In this document: positions 1-5,002 of the stretch, piece after piece
How positions within the stretch are numbered: the first letter of the stretch is position 1
How the letters are laid out: each line of letters begins with the position of its first letter
Origin: Oscillospiraceae bacterium
GTDB taxonomy: Bacteria; Bacillota_A; Clostridia; Oscillospirales; Oscillospiraceae
DNA length: 5,360 nt
Reading direction: 5' to 3'
Assembly (NCBI GenBank): GCA_017516785.1
Contig: JAFXAV010000077.1
Coordinates: forward strand, 1-5,360
Notes under the pieces: generated by a model
Seen by the model: the letters and a program-made list of their open reading frames with translations, nothing else
Database searches by the model: none
What the model was told of the DNA's origin: nothing
Position numbers and translations under genes: made by a program

Positions 1-6
1 AATCCG

Positions 7-38
7 TTTGTCAAGAACTTTTTTCATTTCTTTCAAAC
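7..38. repeat. Direct repeat copy 1 (24 bp exact core, about 32 bp with imperfect extension)
   Basis: Positions 7-30 are identical to positions 108-131 over 24 bases (starting TTTGTCAAGAAC and continuing through T6 and CATTTC). To the right the similarity continues with one substitution and one missing base, as TTTCAAA here against CTGTCAAA in copy 2. The repeat covers the -35 box and upstream A-tract of the leftward promoters, so it probably reflects promoter duplication rather than a mobile element. Confidence 0.8.
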
Positions 39-44
39 TTTTTT
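9..44 (-). promoter_or_regulatory. Partial strong promoter (P1): -35 box with A-tract upstream element
   Basis: Read on the minus strand, positions 14 to 9 are a perfect TTGACA. It is preceded by two runs of six A (positions 19-24 and 39-44) about 20 bp apart, which is roughly two helical turns and resembles an UP element or bent DNA. The matching -10 box would lie about 17 bp beyond position 9, outside the window, so only half of the promoter can be seen. The identical box at 108-131 belongs to a complete promoter, which supports this reading. Transcription would run leftward out of the window. Confidence 0.5.
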
Positions 45-86
45 CGATTCGCTTCGTCGCAAAGCTTCTTTTGTTGCAGCTTTTTC

Positions 87-115
87 AGTCTACCACAGCT
101 TCCGTCATTTGTCAA
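87..115 (-). promoter_or_regulatory. Strong leftward promoter (P2)
   Basis: On the minus strand there is TTGACA (115 to 110), a 17-base spacer, and TAGACT (92 to 87). The -35 box is perfect, the spacing is optimal, and the -10 box matches the sigma-A consensus at four of six positions. An A6 tract lies just upstream (120-125). Initiation is expected near position 80, with transcription towards position 1. There is no leftward open gene between here and the window edge, so the target is outside. The style is that of stable-RNA promoters in Firmicutes; that is inference. Confidence 0.6.
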
Positions 116-140
116 GAACTTTTTTCATTTCCTGTCAAAT
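108..140. repeat. Direct repeat copy 2
   Basis: This is the second copy of the box at 7-38: exact over 108-131, then similar to position 140. It contains two TTGACA hexamers on the minus strand (138 to 133 and 115 to 110) 23 bp apart. Only the one at 115-110 has a plausible -10 partner at 17 bp. The distance between the two repeat copies is 101 bp. Confidence 0.8.
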
Positions 141-188
141 TCCTTCGCTTTGGTTTCCCGGCCGCCCGGTCCCCCGAACGACTTGCAT

Positions 189-217
189 ATACTAACACAC
201 ACCTAACTTTTTGTCAA
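189..217 (-). promoter_or_regulatory. Strong leftward promoter (P3), furthest upstream
   Basis: On the minus strand there is TTGACA (217 to 212), a 17-base spacer, and TAGTAT (194 to 189). An A/T-rich stretch lies upstream (about 225-249) and could act as an UP element. It overlaps the tail of the hpf terminator, so this promoter starts a fresh transcription unit just after hpf ends. Its -35 box is 102 bp from that of P2. Confidence 0.55.
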
Positions 218-240
218 GGCGTGATTACAAATTTTTTGGC

Positions 241-274
241 AAAAATTTTGGGAGCCTCTTTCGAGGCTCCCAAA
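241..274 (-). terminator. Intrinsic terminator of hpf
   Basis: A perfect 12-bp stem (247-258 pairing with 263-274) closes on a four-base loop that reads GAAA on the minus strand, a stable GNRA tetraloop. It is followed on the minus strand by A then TTTTT (245-241). It begins 15 bases past the hpf stop codon. This is a textbook Rho-independent terminator and separates hpf from the leftward promoters beyond. Confidence 0.9.
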
Positions 275-288
275 TATCCTAACGAAGC

Positions 289-828
289 TTATTCCACATC
301 ATCAATCAGGCCGTAGCCACCGTCGTTTCTGCGATAAACGACGGCGAAGGATCCACCATTGTCCTCATCACGGAATGCGAAGAAGTTGTGCTCCAGCAGG
401 TTCATCTGCAGAACGGCTTCCTCACGGGTCATGGGCTTGAAGTAGAAACTCTTGATCTTGACGATGCTCAGGTCATCTTCAGCTGTTTCGGGAGCAAAAG
501 AGGTTTCTTCCTGCACACTGCGAACGAATGCATCCTGACGCAGGCGGCGGGCCAGGCGGGTCTTGTTTTTACGGATCTGGCCCTCGATGGTGCCAACGGC
601 GGCATCAATGGACGCGAACATGTCGGAAGTGCTCTCACTGGCGCGGAACCAGGTGCCTGCACCGTGAACGGTCAGCTCAGCCTTGTTCCGGCCCTTCTCG
701 ACAGAAAAGACGACAAGTGCCTCCGCATCCTCCCCGAAATAGCGTGCCAGCTTCATAACCTTCTTTTCAGCATAAGCATGGACGTTACCGGGCAGCTTAA
801 CTTTCTTTTCACTGTACTGGAATTTCAT
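289..828 (-). CDS. hpf: Long-form ribosome hibernation promoting factor (HPF)
   Basis: The protein is 179 residues. It binds the small ribosomal subunit in slow growth and, through its C-terminal domain, pairs 70S ribosomes into inactive 100S dimers (known for the long HPF family). The N-terminal RaiA/HPF domain spans about residues 1-95 and includes the family-like stretch DMFASIDAAVGTIEGQIRK (69-87). A charged linker follows (about 93-120). The C-terminal dimerisation domain (about 122-176) has the typical KPMTREEAVLQMNLLEHNFF and VVYRRNDGGYGLI segments. The start at 828 is chosen because the family N-terminus begins there (MKFQYSEKK) and an AAAGGAG site lies about 9 bases upstream. The frame stays open 53 codons further, but that part covers the promoter and the upstream gene's terminator and is not credible protein. 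It is monocistronic, with its own promoter at 873-901 and terminator at 241-274. Confidence 0.95.
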   Translation of the reverse strand: MKFQYSEKKVKLPGNVHAYAEKKVMKLARYFGEDAEALVVFSVEKGRNKAELTVHGAGTWFRASESTSDMFASIDAAVGTIEGQIRKNKTRLARRLRQDAFVRSVQEETSFAPETAEDDLSIVKIKSFYFKPMTREEAVLQMNLLEHNFFAFRDEDNGGSFAVVYRRNDGGYGLIDDVE

Positions 829-849
829 ATGCGGCAGCTCCTTTCGTTT

Positions 850-865
850 CACCGATCTATCGGTG
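850..865. promoter_or_regulatory. Perfect 16-bp dyad at the hpf transcription start
   Basis: CACCGATCTATCGGTG is two 7-base arms around a 2-base centre. It lies between the hpf -10 box (873-878) and the ribosome binding site, at the expected start of transcription (near 866). That is where a repressor operator could sit. The 2-base centre makes it a poor RNA hairpin unless some pairs open. The binding protein is unknown. Confidence 0.35.
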
Positions 866-872
866 TAGCTAT

Positions 873-901
873 AGTATAGCACACAATAGCAAAATACACA
901 A
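873..901 (-). promoter_or_regulatory. Sigma-A-like promoter of hpf with extended -10
   Basis: On the minus strand there is TTGTGT (901 to 896), a 17-base spacer ending in TGC, and TATACT (878 to 873). The TGn before the -10 box makes it an extended -10 promoter. The start of transcription would be near 866, giving a leader of about 38 bases. hpf is often under stress sigma factors in Firmicutes, but this element looks like a housekeeping promoter. Confidence 0.65.
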
Positions 902-942
902 GGGGTTTCTTGCATTTTCTTCCATTTCCTGTGACAATGCAC

Positions 943-978
943 AAAAGCGGCCATTTCCATTGGAAACAGCCGCTTTTT
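943..978 (-). terminator. Terminator hairpin after the DUF4364 gene
   Basis: The outer stem AAAAGCGGC (943-951) pairs with GCCGCTTTT (969-977). An inner stem, TTTCC (954-958) with GGAAA (962-966), forms inside the loop. The hairpin begins immediately after the stop codon of the minus-strand gene ending at 980. The T-run on the minus strand is short (TTTT, then GTG), so termination may be partial. The plus-strand side has TTTTT. Confidence 0.65.
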
Positions 979-979
979 C

Positions 980-1522
980 TCAGTCATTCAGTTCATCTTC
1001 CTCGTCCAGAAGCTCCGCCATGGTCAGATTATAGACCATTTCAGCCTTCTTTTCAAAGAGTTTTCCAAGCCGAACCGCCTGGCGCTGATCAGGGGCCACC
1101 AGTTCCAGGGTCATCAGATTACCGAATTCGTCGTCCAGAGCCATAATGATAGAGAAATCACCGCTCTCTCTGGGGATGATCTGGGTCTTGACGAAGCTGC
1201 TTCTGCGAATCTGGCGGTTAAACCGGGCAACAGCATTTTCTGCCCGCTGTTTGACGGTAAAGGCGATGGAATCCTCCGTCAGGGAGCCGTCAGCCTTGCC
1301 CTTATCGGTAATGACGTATTTTTCATCCTCCACTTCCTTCAGATGGCCGGATTTGACCATTTCGGGAATGGCGGTGCAAACATCAAAATAGCTCAGGCAA
1401 TCATCCTGATAGCACAGTTCATAAATCTCGCCGTTGGTAACGGGATAACTGACCCGGGCCATAACAAACAGGATCAGAACCTTAACGTCCAGCATATCGT
1501 GAATAAATCCTAGTCTCTGCAT
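980..1522 (-). CDS. DUF4364 family protein, probable winged-helix regulator-like protein
   Basis: The protein is 180 residues. The N-terminal part (about 5-80) looks like a winged-helix fold: the helix DVKVLILFVMARV, the segment YPVTNGEIYELC, a helix with YFDVCTAIPEMVKSGHL, then a wing with KYVITDKGK. This order is typical of DUF4364, a family widespread in Clostridia whose function is not established. The C-terminal half (about 85-165) is a mixed alpha/beta region, and the tail is acidic (LLDEEDELND). The frame also allows a GTG at 1531, but that codon overlaps the AGAGGTG ribosome binding site and lies only about five bases from the predicted start of transcription. The ATG at 1522 is therefore preferred. 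It is transcribed alone, divergently from dpaAB. The family call is by recall of its pattern, without a search. Confidence 0.82.
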   Translation of the reverse strand: MQRLGFIHDMLDVKVLILFVMARVSYPVTNGEIYELCYQDDCLSYFDVCTAIPEMVKSGHLKEVEDEKYVITDKGKADGSLTEDSIAFTVKQRAENAVARFNRQIRRSSFVKTQIIPRESGDFSIIMALDDEFGNLMTLELVAPDQRQAVRLGKLFEKKAEMVYNLTMAELLDEEDELND

Positions 1523-1542
1523 AAACTTCACCTCTTACCTTC

Positions 1543-1570
1543 ATTATATCCATCGGTTAAAAAAAATCAA
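1543..1570 (-). promoter_or_regulatory. Sigma-A-like promoter of the DUF4364 gene
   Basis: On the minus strand there is TTGATT (1570 to 1565), a 16-base spacer, and a perfect TATAAT (1548 to 1543). Initiation would be near 1536, only about 14 bases before the ATG at 1522, so the leader is little more than the ribosome binding site. A run of eight A/T pairs lies between the boxes. Confidence 0.7.
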
Positions 1571-1571
1571 G

Positions 1572-1600
1572 CACAACCCTTCCCTTCCCGGCATATTCTG
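1572..1600 (+). promoter_or_regulatory. Sigma-K-like promoter of dpaAB
   Basis: CACA (1572-1575), 16 bases, then CATATTCTG (1592-1600). The sigma-K consensus as known from Bacillus is an AC-centred -35 element, a gap of about 16, and CATAnnnTA. The match fails only at the last base. No good TTGACA/TATAAT pair is visible on the plus strand here. The mother-cell sigma factor is what would be expected for dipicolinate synthase. The element is short and weakly specific, so confidence is moderate. Confidence 0.45.
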
Positions 1601-1619
1601 GCGTGAAAGGGTGATGCCT

Positions 1620-2339
1620 GTGTCAAAGGAAACCATCTGCTGCATCTGCCGCAGTGAGGCAATACGATATGCGGCAAAATATTTACAGGATTGCGGTTTT
1701 CATGTTACATATAAAGCTGCTCCCGATGTGACTCATCTGCTGCTGCCGATTCCAAGTTTCAAGAATGGAACTCAGTATCTTGCCCATCTGCTCAGCGATC
1801 TGCCCGATGATGTGATCATTGCCGGAGGAAATCTGTCCACTCCTCTGCTGGATCATTACCGGACTGTGGATTTTCTACAGGATCCTTATTATCTTGCAGA
1901 CAATGCAGCCATCACAGCAAGGTGTGCACTTCGGCTTGTGGAAGAAAAGACAGAGCTTTCCGGTGCGAAGGTTCTGGTTCTCGGCTGGGGGCGGATCGGG
2001 AAATGTCTGGGGAAACTGTTGCAATTCAAAGGCGCTGATGTGACCATCGTTGCCCGGAAAGATTCGGATCTTGGAATGATCAATGCGCTGGGGTACAATC
2101 CTTTGCAAATTCAATCTGTGGAAAAAAATCTTCAGGAATACGATGTCATTCTGAACACGGTTCCTGCCATGATTCTTCCGGAAATGATCGCATCTTCAGA
2201 CTGTGTAATTTTGGAGCTTGCTTCCAAACCCGGCATGATTGGCCCTAATATCGTCTCGGCTCTTGGATTGCCGGGAAAATTTGCTCCGGTGGAGTCAGGA
2301 AAACTGATTGCCGATACCTTTATTCGTTTATTAATGTAA
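1620..2339 (+). CDS. dpaA: Dipicolinate synthase subunit A (compact form)
   Basis: With DpaB it converts the lysine-pathway intermediate dihydrodipicolinate (or its hydrated precursor) to dipicolinic acid in the mother cell during sporulation. The product is 239 residues. An N-terminal domain (about 1-110) is followed by a Rossmann domain with VLGWGRIGKCLG (about 120-131), the dinucleotide-binding glycine motif. Then come NTVPAMIL (about 179-186), LELASKPG (about 198-205) and LGLPGKFAP (about 215-223), all DpaA landmarks. It is shorter than Bacillus SpoVFA (297 residues). It lacks the usual N-terminal IGGDxR motif, having CCICRSE instead, and has about eight fewer residues between SKPG and LPG. 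For the start, AAAGGG (1606-1611) is 8 bases from the GTG at 1620 but only 2 from the ATG at 1614. GTG 1611 or ATG 1614 remain possible and add only 2-3 residues. dpaB follows 11 bases later. Confidence 0.9.
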   Translation: MSKETICCICRSEAIRYAAKYLQDCGFHVTYKAAPDVTHLLLPIPSFKNGTQYLAHLLSDLPDDVIIAGGNLSTPLLDHYRTVDFLQDPYYLADNAAITARCALRLVEEKTELSGAKVLVLGWGRIGKCLGKLLQFKGADVTIVARKDSDLGMINALGYNPLQIQSVEKNLQEYDVILNTVPAMILPEMIASSDCVILELASKPGMIGPNIVSALGLPGKFAPVESGKLIADTFIRLLM

Positions 2340-2350
2340 GGAGGCACACT

Positions 2351-2911
2351 ATGACTATCGGATTTGCCCTCTGCGGCTCTTTCTGTACTTACTCGGAGGT
2401 TTTTCCTGTGATGGGAGAATTGGCTAAAAGCTATGATGTCATCCCCATCTTCTCCTTCGCCTCAGCCAGCATCGACAGCCGTTTCGGAAATGCTGAAGAA
2501 CATCTACAGAAAGCGGAAGCAATCTGTGGCCGCGCTCCTCTTCGCACCATTGAAGCTGTGGAACCCATCGGCCCGAAAAAGATGCTGGATGCACTGATCA
2601 TCGCCCCCTGCACCGGAAACACACTGGCAAAGCTCGCCCACTCCATCGCCGACACTCCGGTAACCATGGCGGCAAAAAGTCATCTGCGGAACGGCCGTCC
2701 GGTACTCGTTGCAGTCTCCACCAATGACGCTTTGGCTGGCGCAGCGGAGAATATCGGCAGGCTCCTGGCGAGAAAGCATTATTATTTTGTTCCCTTTGGA
2801 CAGGATAATGCCGGTGGGAAGCCCACCAGTATGGTAGCGGATTTCAAAAAAATCCCCCAGGCACTGGATGCTGCGCTGGAGGGAAAGCAAATTCAGCCGA
2901 TACTATTATAA
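2351..2911 (+). CDS. dpaB: Dipicolinate synthase subunit B
   Basis: The protein is 186 residues, a flavoprotein-family (SpoVFB/DpaB) partner of DpaA; Bacillus SpoVFB is about 200. The N-terminal GFALCGSFCTY (4-14) is the flavoprotein-type nucleotide loop. The middle carries IIAPCTGNTLAKLAHSIAD (83-101) and the VTMAAKSHLRN segment. The C-terminal part has STNDALAGAAENIG (123-136) and FVPFGQDNAGGKPTSMVADF (146-165), strongly conserved in DpaB. The ribosome binding site AAGGAGG (2338-2344) overlaps the dpaA stop codon and stands 6 bases from the ATG, so the two are almost certainly co-transcribed and probably translationally coupled. The predicted product is cytoplasmic. Its presence is good evidence that the organism, or its recent ancestor, forms spores. 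Confidence 0.94.
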   Translation: MTIGFALCGSFCTYSEVFPVMGELAKSYDVIPIFSFASASIDSRFGNAEEHLQKAEAICGRAPLRTIEAVEPIGPKKMLDALIIAPCTGNTLAKLAHSIADTPVTMAAKSHLRNGRPVLVAVSTNDALAGAAENIGRLLARKHYYFVPFGQDNAGGKPTSMVADFKKIPQALDAALEGKQIQPILL

Positions 2912-2918
2912 TAAAGTA

Positions 2919-2941
2919 AGGGCGGGCAAATTGCCCGCCCT
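2919..2941. terminator. Shared bidirectional terminator between dpaB and nadE
   Basis: This is a near-perfect palindrome: an AGGGCGGGC arm (2919-2927) pairs with GCCCGCCCT (2933-2941), and two further A-T pairs can close the centre. It lies 7 bases after the dpaB stop and 6 bases after the nadE stop, between two convergent genes. The downstream T content is modest on both sides (GATTTTA on plus, TTACTTTATTAT on minus), so the very stable stem probably does most of the work. Confidence 0.8.
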
Positions 2942-2947
2942 GTGATT

Positions 2948-4897
2948 TTACAGATTGTCCACTTCCTCCAGCCAGATGCGGCCGCTGGCATCGCTGGGCA
3001 TTCTCCAGTCGCCACGAGGACTTAGAGAGATGTTGCCCACCTTCACGCCGTCGGGCATGCAGCTGCGCTTGAACTGCTGGGTGAAGAACCGGCGATAGAA
3101 GGCCTTCATCCACTTCTTGATGGTTTCGGTATCGAAATCATTTTTGAATGCGCGGCAAGCCAGGGTAAAAATCTTGGTGGGACTGAAGCCGTAGCGCATC
3201 ATATAGTAAATGAAGAAGTCATGGAGGGCATAGGGGCCAACCAGGTCTTCGGTATACTGGGCGATTTTGCCGGTCTCATCGGGGGGCAGCAGTTCAGGAC
3301 TGATGGGGGTATCCAGAATATCCTGAAGCACCTCACGGGAGGAAGCAAACATGGGACTTTCGGAAATGGCATCGATCATCCAGCGCATCAGGGTCTTGGG
3401 AATGGATGCGTTGACGCCGTACATACTCATCTGGTCGCCGTTGTAGGTGCACCAGCCGAGAGCCAGTTCGCTGAGGTCGCCGGTACCAACCACGATGCCG
3501 CCCACCACACTGGCGTAATCCATCAGAATCTGGGTACGCTCTCTTGCCTGGGCATTTTCATAGGTTCCGTTGAAAACCGTGGGGTCATGGCCGATATCCC
3601 GGAAATGGAGGGTCACCGCGTCCTTGATGCTGATTTCCTTGGCATTGACACCCAAGGTTTCCATCAGCTTCCAGGAATTGTTGTAGGTACGGTCGGAGGT
3701 GCCGAAGCAGGGCATGGTTACCGCGTACACATCCGAGGCGGGTCTTCCCAGCTGGCGCATGGCTTCCACAGTCACAAGCAGTGCCAGAGTGGAGTCGAGG
3801 CCGCCGGAAACGCCGATGACGGCGTTGGTGTTGATGGTTGCCAGACGCTGCTTCAGGCCTGCCACCTGAATCTGGAAAATGGACATGCAACGTTCCATCC
3901 GGTCAGCCCGGGCAGAGGGCACAAAGGGCAGCTTGTCCAGTTCATAGAGGGTACCGTCGGAACGAAGGGCGCCGCACTTGCAGTCGATGTGGCGCATGGG
4001 TTCCAGCTTGCCGTAGAGGGAAGCAGCATCCTTGACACTCTTGTTCTTCCGGCGGGCGGAGCGGATCTTGCCCAGGTCAGCATCATAGACCATCATATAG
4101 TCGGTGTCGATGAGATTCTTGTTCTCGCAGAGAACGGCGCCATCTTCAGCGATGACGCTGTGGCCGGAGAAGACCAGATCCTGGGTGGATTCGGTGCAGC
4201 CGGCAGAAACGTAGGCATAGACACAGCTGCACATGGAGGACTGGTGCTGCACCAGACGGCGGCGGTATTCCCGCTTGCCTACAGTTTCATTGGAAGCGGA
4301 GAGATTCACAATCACTTCCGCACCGTTCAGGGCAAGCAAAGTAGAAGGAGGCAGGGGTGTCCACAGATCTTCGCAGATTTCAACGCCCAGCATGGTGCCG
4401 TCGCCCAAGCGGAACACCACGTCACGGCCCACGGGGATCGGATAGCTGTCATCCAGGCCCAGGTCTGCTGCATCCACAGTTGTCGCAGCCAGGTCAGCAG
4501 AGGAGGAGAACCAGCGGCGCTCATAAAATTCATTGTAGTTGGGCAGATAAGTCTTGGGCACCAGACCGTAGACCCGGCCGTTGGAAATCACCGCGCCGCA
4601 GTTGTACATCTGACCGGCAATGACAGCGGGCAAACCCACCACGGCAGTCACATCGGGATAGGCAAAGGAGCAGTCCACAATCTGCTTCAGACCCTCGCTG
4701 CAGGCACGCAGCAGAGTCTCCTGGAAAAAGAGGTCCGCGCAGGTGTAGCCGGTGAGGGCCATTTCAGGAAAAACCACCAGGTCGGCTTTCTCTGCATCGG
4801 CTTTTGCAATATAATCGCAGACATCCTTGACATTTTTCTTCACCTCGCCCACCTTCACAGAAGGCACGGCACAGGCAATTCGAATAAAATCCAGCAT
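2948..4897 (-). CDS. nadE: Glutamine-dependent NAD+ synthetase
   Basis: The protein is 649 residues, the two-domain type (EC 6.3.5.1). It amidates nicotinate adenine dinucleotide to NAD+ using ATP and ammonia from glutamine. The N-terminal nitrilase-fold glutaminase (about 1-290) shows the Glu-Lys-Cys triad: E45 in VVFPEMALTGY, K115 in LVPKTYLPNYNEFYE, and C175 in GVEICEDLWTP. The C-terminal synthetase domain has the ATP pyrophosphatase loop SGGLDS (364-369), with later segments GTGDLSELALGWCTYNGD (471-488) and FSPTKIFTLACRAF. The length fits the large bacterial form. The start at 4897 is supported by GGAGGG about 6 bases upstream and by the family N-terminus; the open frame extends 17 codons further but passes through the promoter. 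It is monocistronic, convergent with dpaB and downstream of metK. No residue expected to be catalytic is missing. Confidence 0.97.
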   Translation of the reverse strand: MLDFIRIACAVPSVKVGEVKKNVKDVCDYIAKADAEKADLVVFPEMALTGYTCADLFFQETLLRACSEGLKQIVDCSFAYPDVTAVVGLPAVIAGQMYNCGAVISNGRVYGLVPKTYLPNYNEFYERRWFSSSADLAATTVDAADLGLDDSYPIPVGRDVVFRLGDGTMLGVEICEDLWTPLPPSTLLALNGAEVIVNLSASNETVGKREYRRRLVQHQSSMCSCVYAYVSAGCTESTQDLVFSGHSVIAEDGAVLCENKNLIDTDYMMVYDADLGKIRSARRKNKSVKDAASLYGKLEPMRHIDCKCGALRSDGTLYELDKLPFVPSARADRMERCMSIFQIQVAGLKQRLATINTNAVIGVSGGLDSTLALLVTVEAMRQLGRPASDVYAVTMPCFGTSDRTYNNSWKLMETLGVNAKEISIKDAVTLHFRDIGHDPTVFNGTYENAQARERTQILMDYASVVGGIVVGTGDLSELALGWCTYNGDQMSMYGVNASIPKTLMRWMIDAISESPMFASSREVLQDILDTPISPELLPPDETGKIAQYTEDLVGPYALHDFFIYYMMRYGFSPTKIFTLACRAFKNDFDTETIKKWMKAFYRRFFTQQFKRSCMPDGVKVGNISLSPRGDWRMPSDASGRIWLEEVDNL

Positions 4898-4928
4898 AGG
4901 ATTCCCTCCAACGCATATTGATGAGAAT

Positions 4929-4956
4929 ATCATATCATATTTTGTCACGATTGCAA
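4929..4956 (-). promoter_or_regulatory. Sigma-A-like promoter of nadE
   Basis: On the minus strand there is TTGCAA (4956 to 4951), a 16-base spacer, and TATGAT (4934 to 4929); shifting one base gives TTTGCA with 17. A second, overlapping TATGAT occurs at 4939 to 4934, but its spacing to this -35 box is only 11. Initiation would be near 4922, giving a leader of about 25 bases. No NAD-responsive operator could be identified. Confidence 0.55.
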
Positions 4957-4960
4957 AGGG

Positions 4961-4994
4961 AATATAAAAAGGACGGCGAAAAATCGCCGTCCTT
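4961..4994 (-). terminator. Intrinsic terminator of metK
   Basis: A perfect 11-bp stem, AAGGACGGCGA (4969-4979) with TCGCCGTCCTT (4984-4994), has a four-base loop and starts 9 bases after the metK stop codon. On the minus strand the stem runs into a T-rich tail (TTTTTATATT, overlapping the stem's last pairs). It separates metK from the nadE promoter just downstream. Confidence 0.92.
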
Positions 4995-5002
4995 GGATTT
5001 TT

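Larger units (their letters stand above)
1..246 (-). other. Non-coding upstream region holding a leftward promoter array
   Basis: No protein with recognisable features is encoded here. A 102-codon plus-strand frame (8-316) is rich in F, S and L simply because of the T-rich sequence, has no ribosome binding site, and runs into the hpf terminator and the 3' end of hpf. The region is best explained as the control region of a transcription unit to the left of position 1, with three TTGACA elements at about 101-102 bp intervals and long A/T tracts. Confidence 0.6.

Noticed and set aside
61..83. Weak inverted repeat AAAGCT/AGCTTT with T-run, possible plus-strand terminator
   Set aside because: The stem is only 6 bp with an 11-base loop and there is no plus-strand gene upstream within the window. 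It lies in the leader region of the leftward promoter and is probably chance.
133..138. An extra TTGACA on the minus strand as a fourth promoter
   Set aside because: The hexamer 17 bp downstream is another TTGACA rather than a -10-like sequence, so it is more likely part of the duplicated upstream element.
8..316. A 102-codon plus-strand frame across the left-hand region
   Set aside because: It lies over promoter boxes, the hpf terminator and the end of hpf. Its F/S/L-rich composition follows from the T-rich DNA, and no ribosome binding site precedes it. The hydrophobic start could mimic a signal peptide but there is no other support.
388..879. A 163-codon plus-strand frame opposite hpf
   Set aside because: It is antisense to a confidently identified gene, has no recognisable domain, and has no ribosome binding site.
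829..987. In-frame N-terminal extension of hpf by 53 codons
   Set aside because: The extension covers the hpf promoter, the dyad and the hairpin after the upstream gene. The family N-terminus and a good ribosome binding site coincide at 828.
3221..4921. A 566-codon open frame on the plus strand opposite nadE
   Set aside because: Its product is a repetitive G/H/A/V-rich sequence with no family features and no ribosome binding site. The opposite strand encodes nadE with all catalytic motifs. Strong codon-position GC bias in nadE explains the absence of stops.
4898..5002. Possible riboswitch between metK and nadE
   Set aside because: The gap is only about 105 bases and is fully accounted for by the metK terminator, the nadE promoter and a leader of about 25 bases, leaving no room for a structured aptamer.
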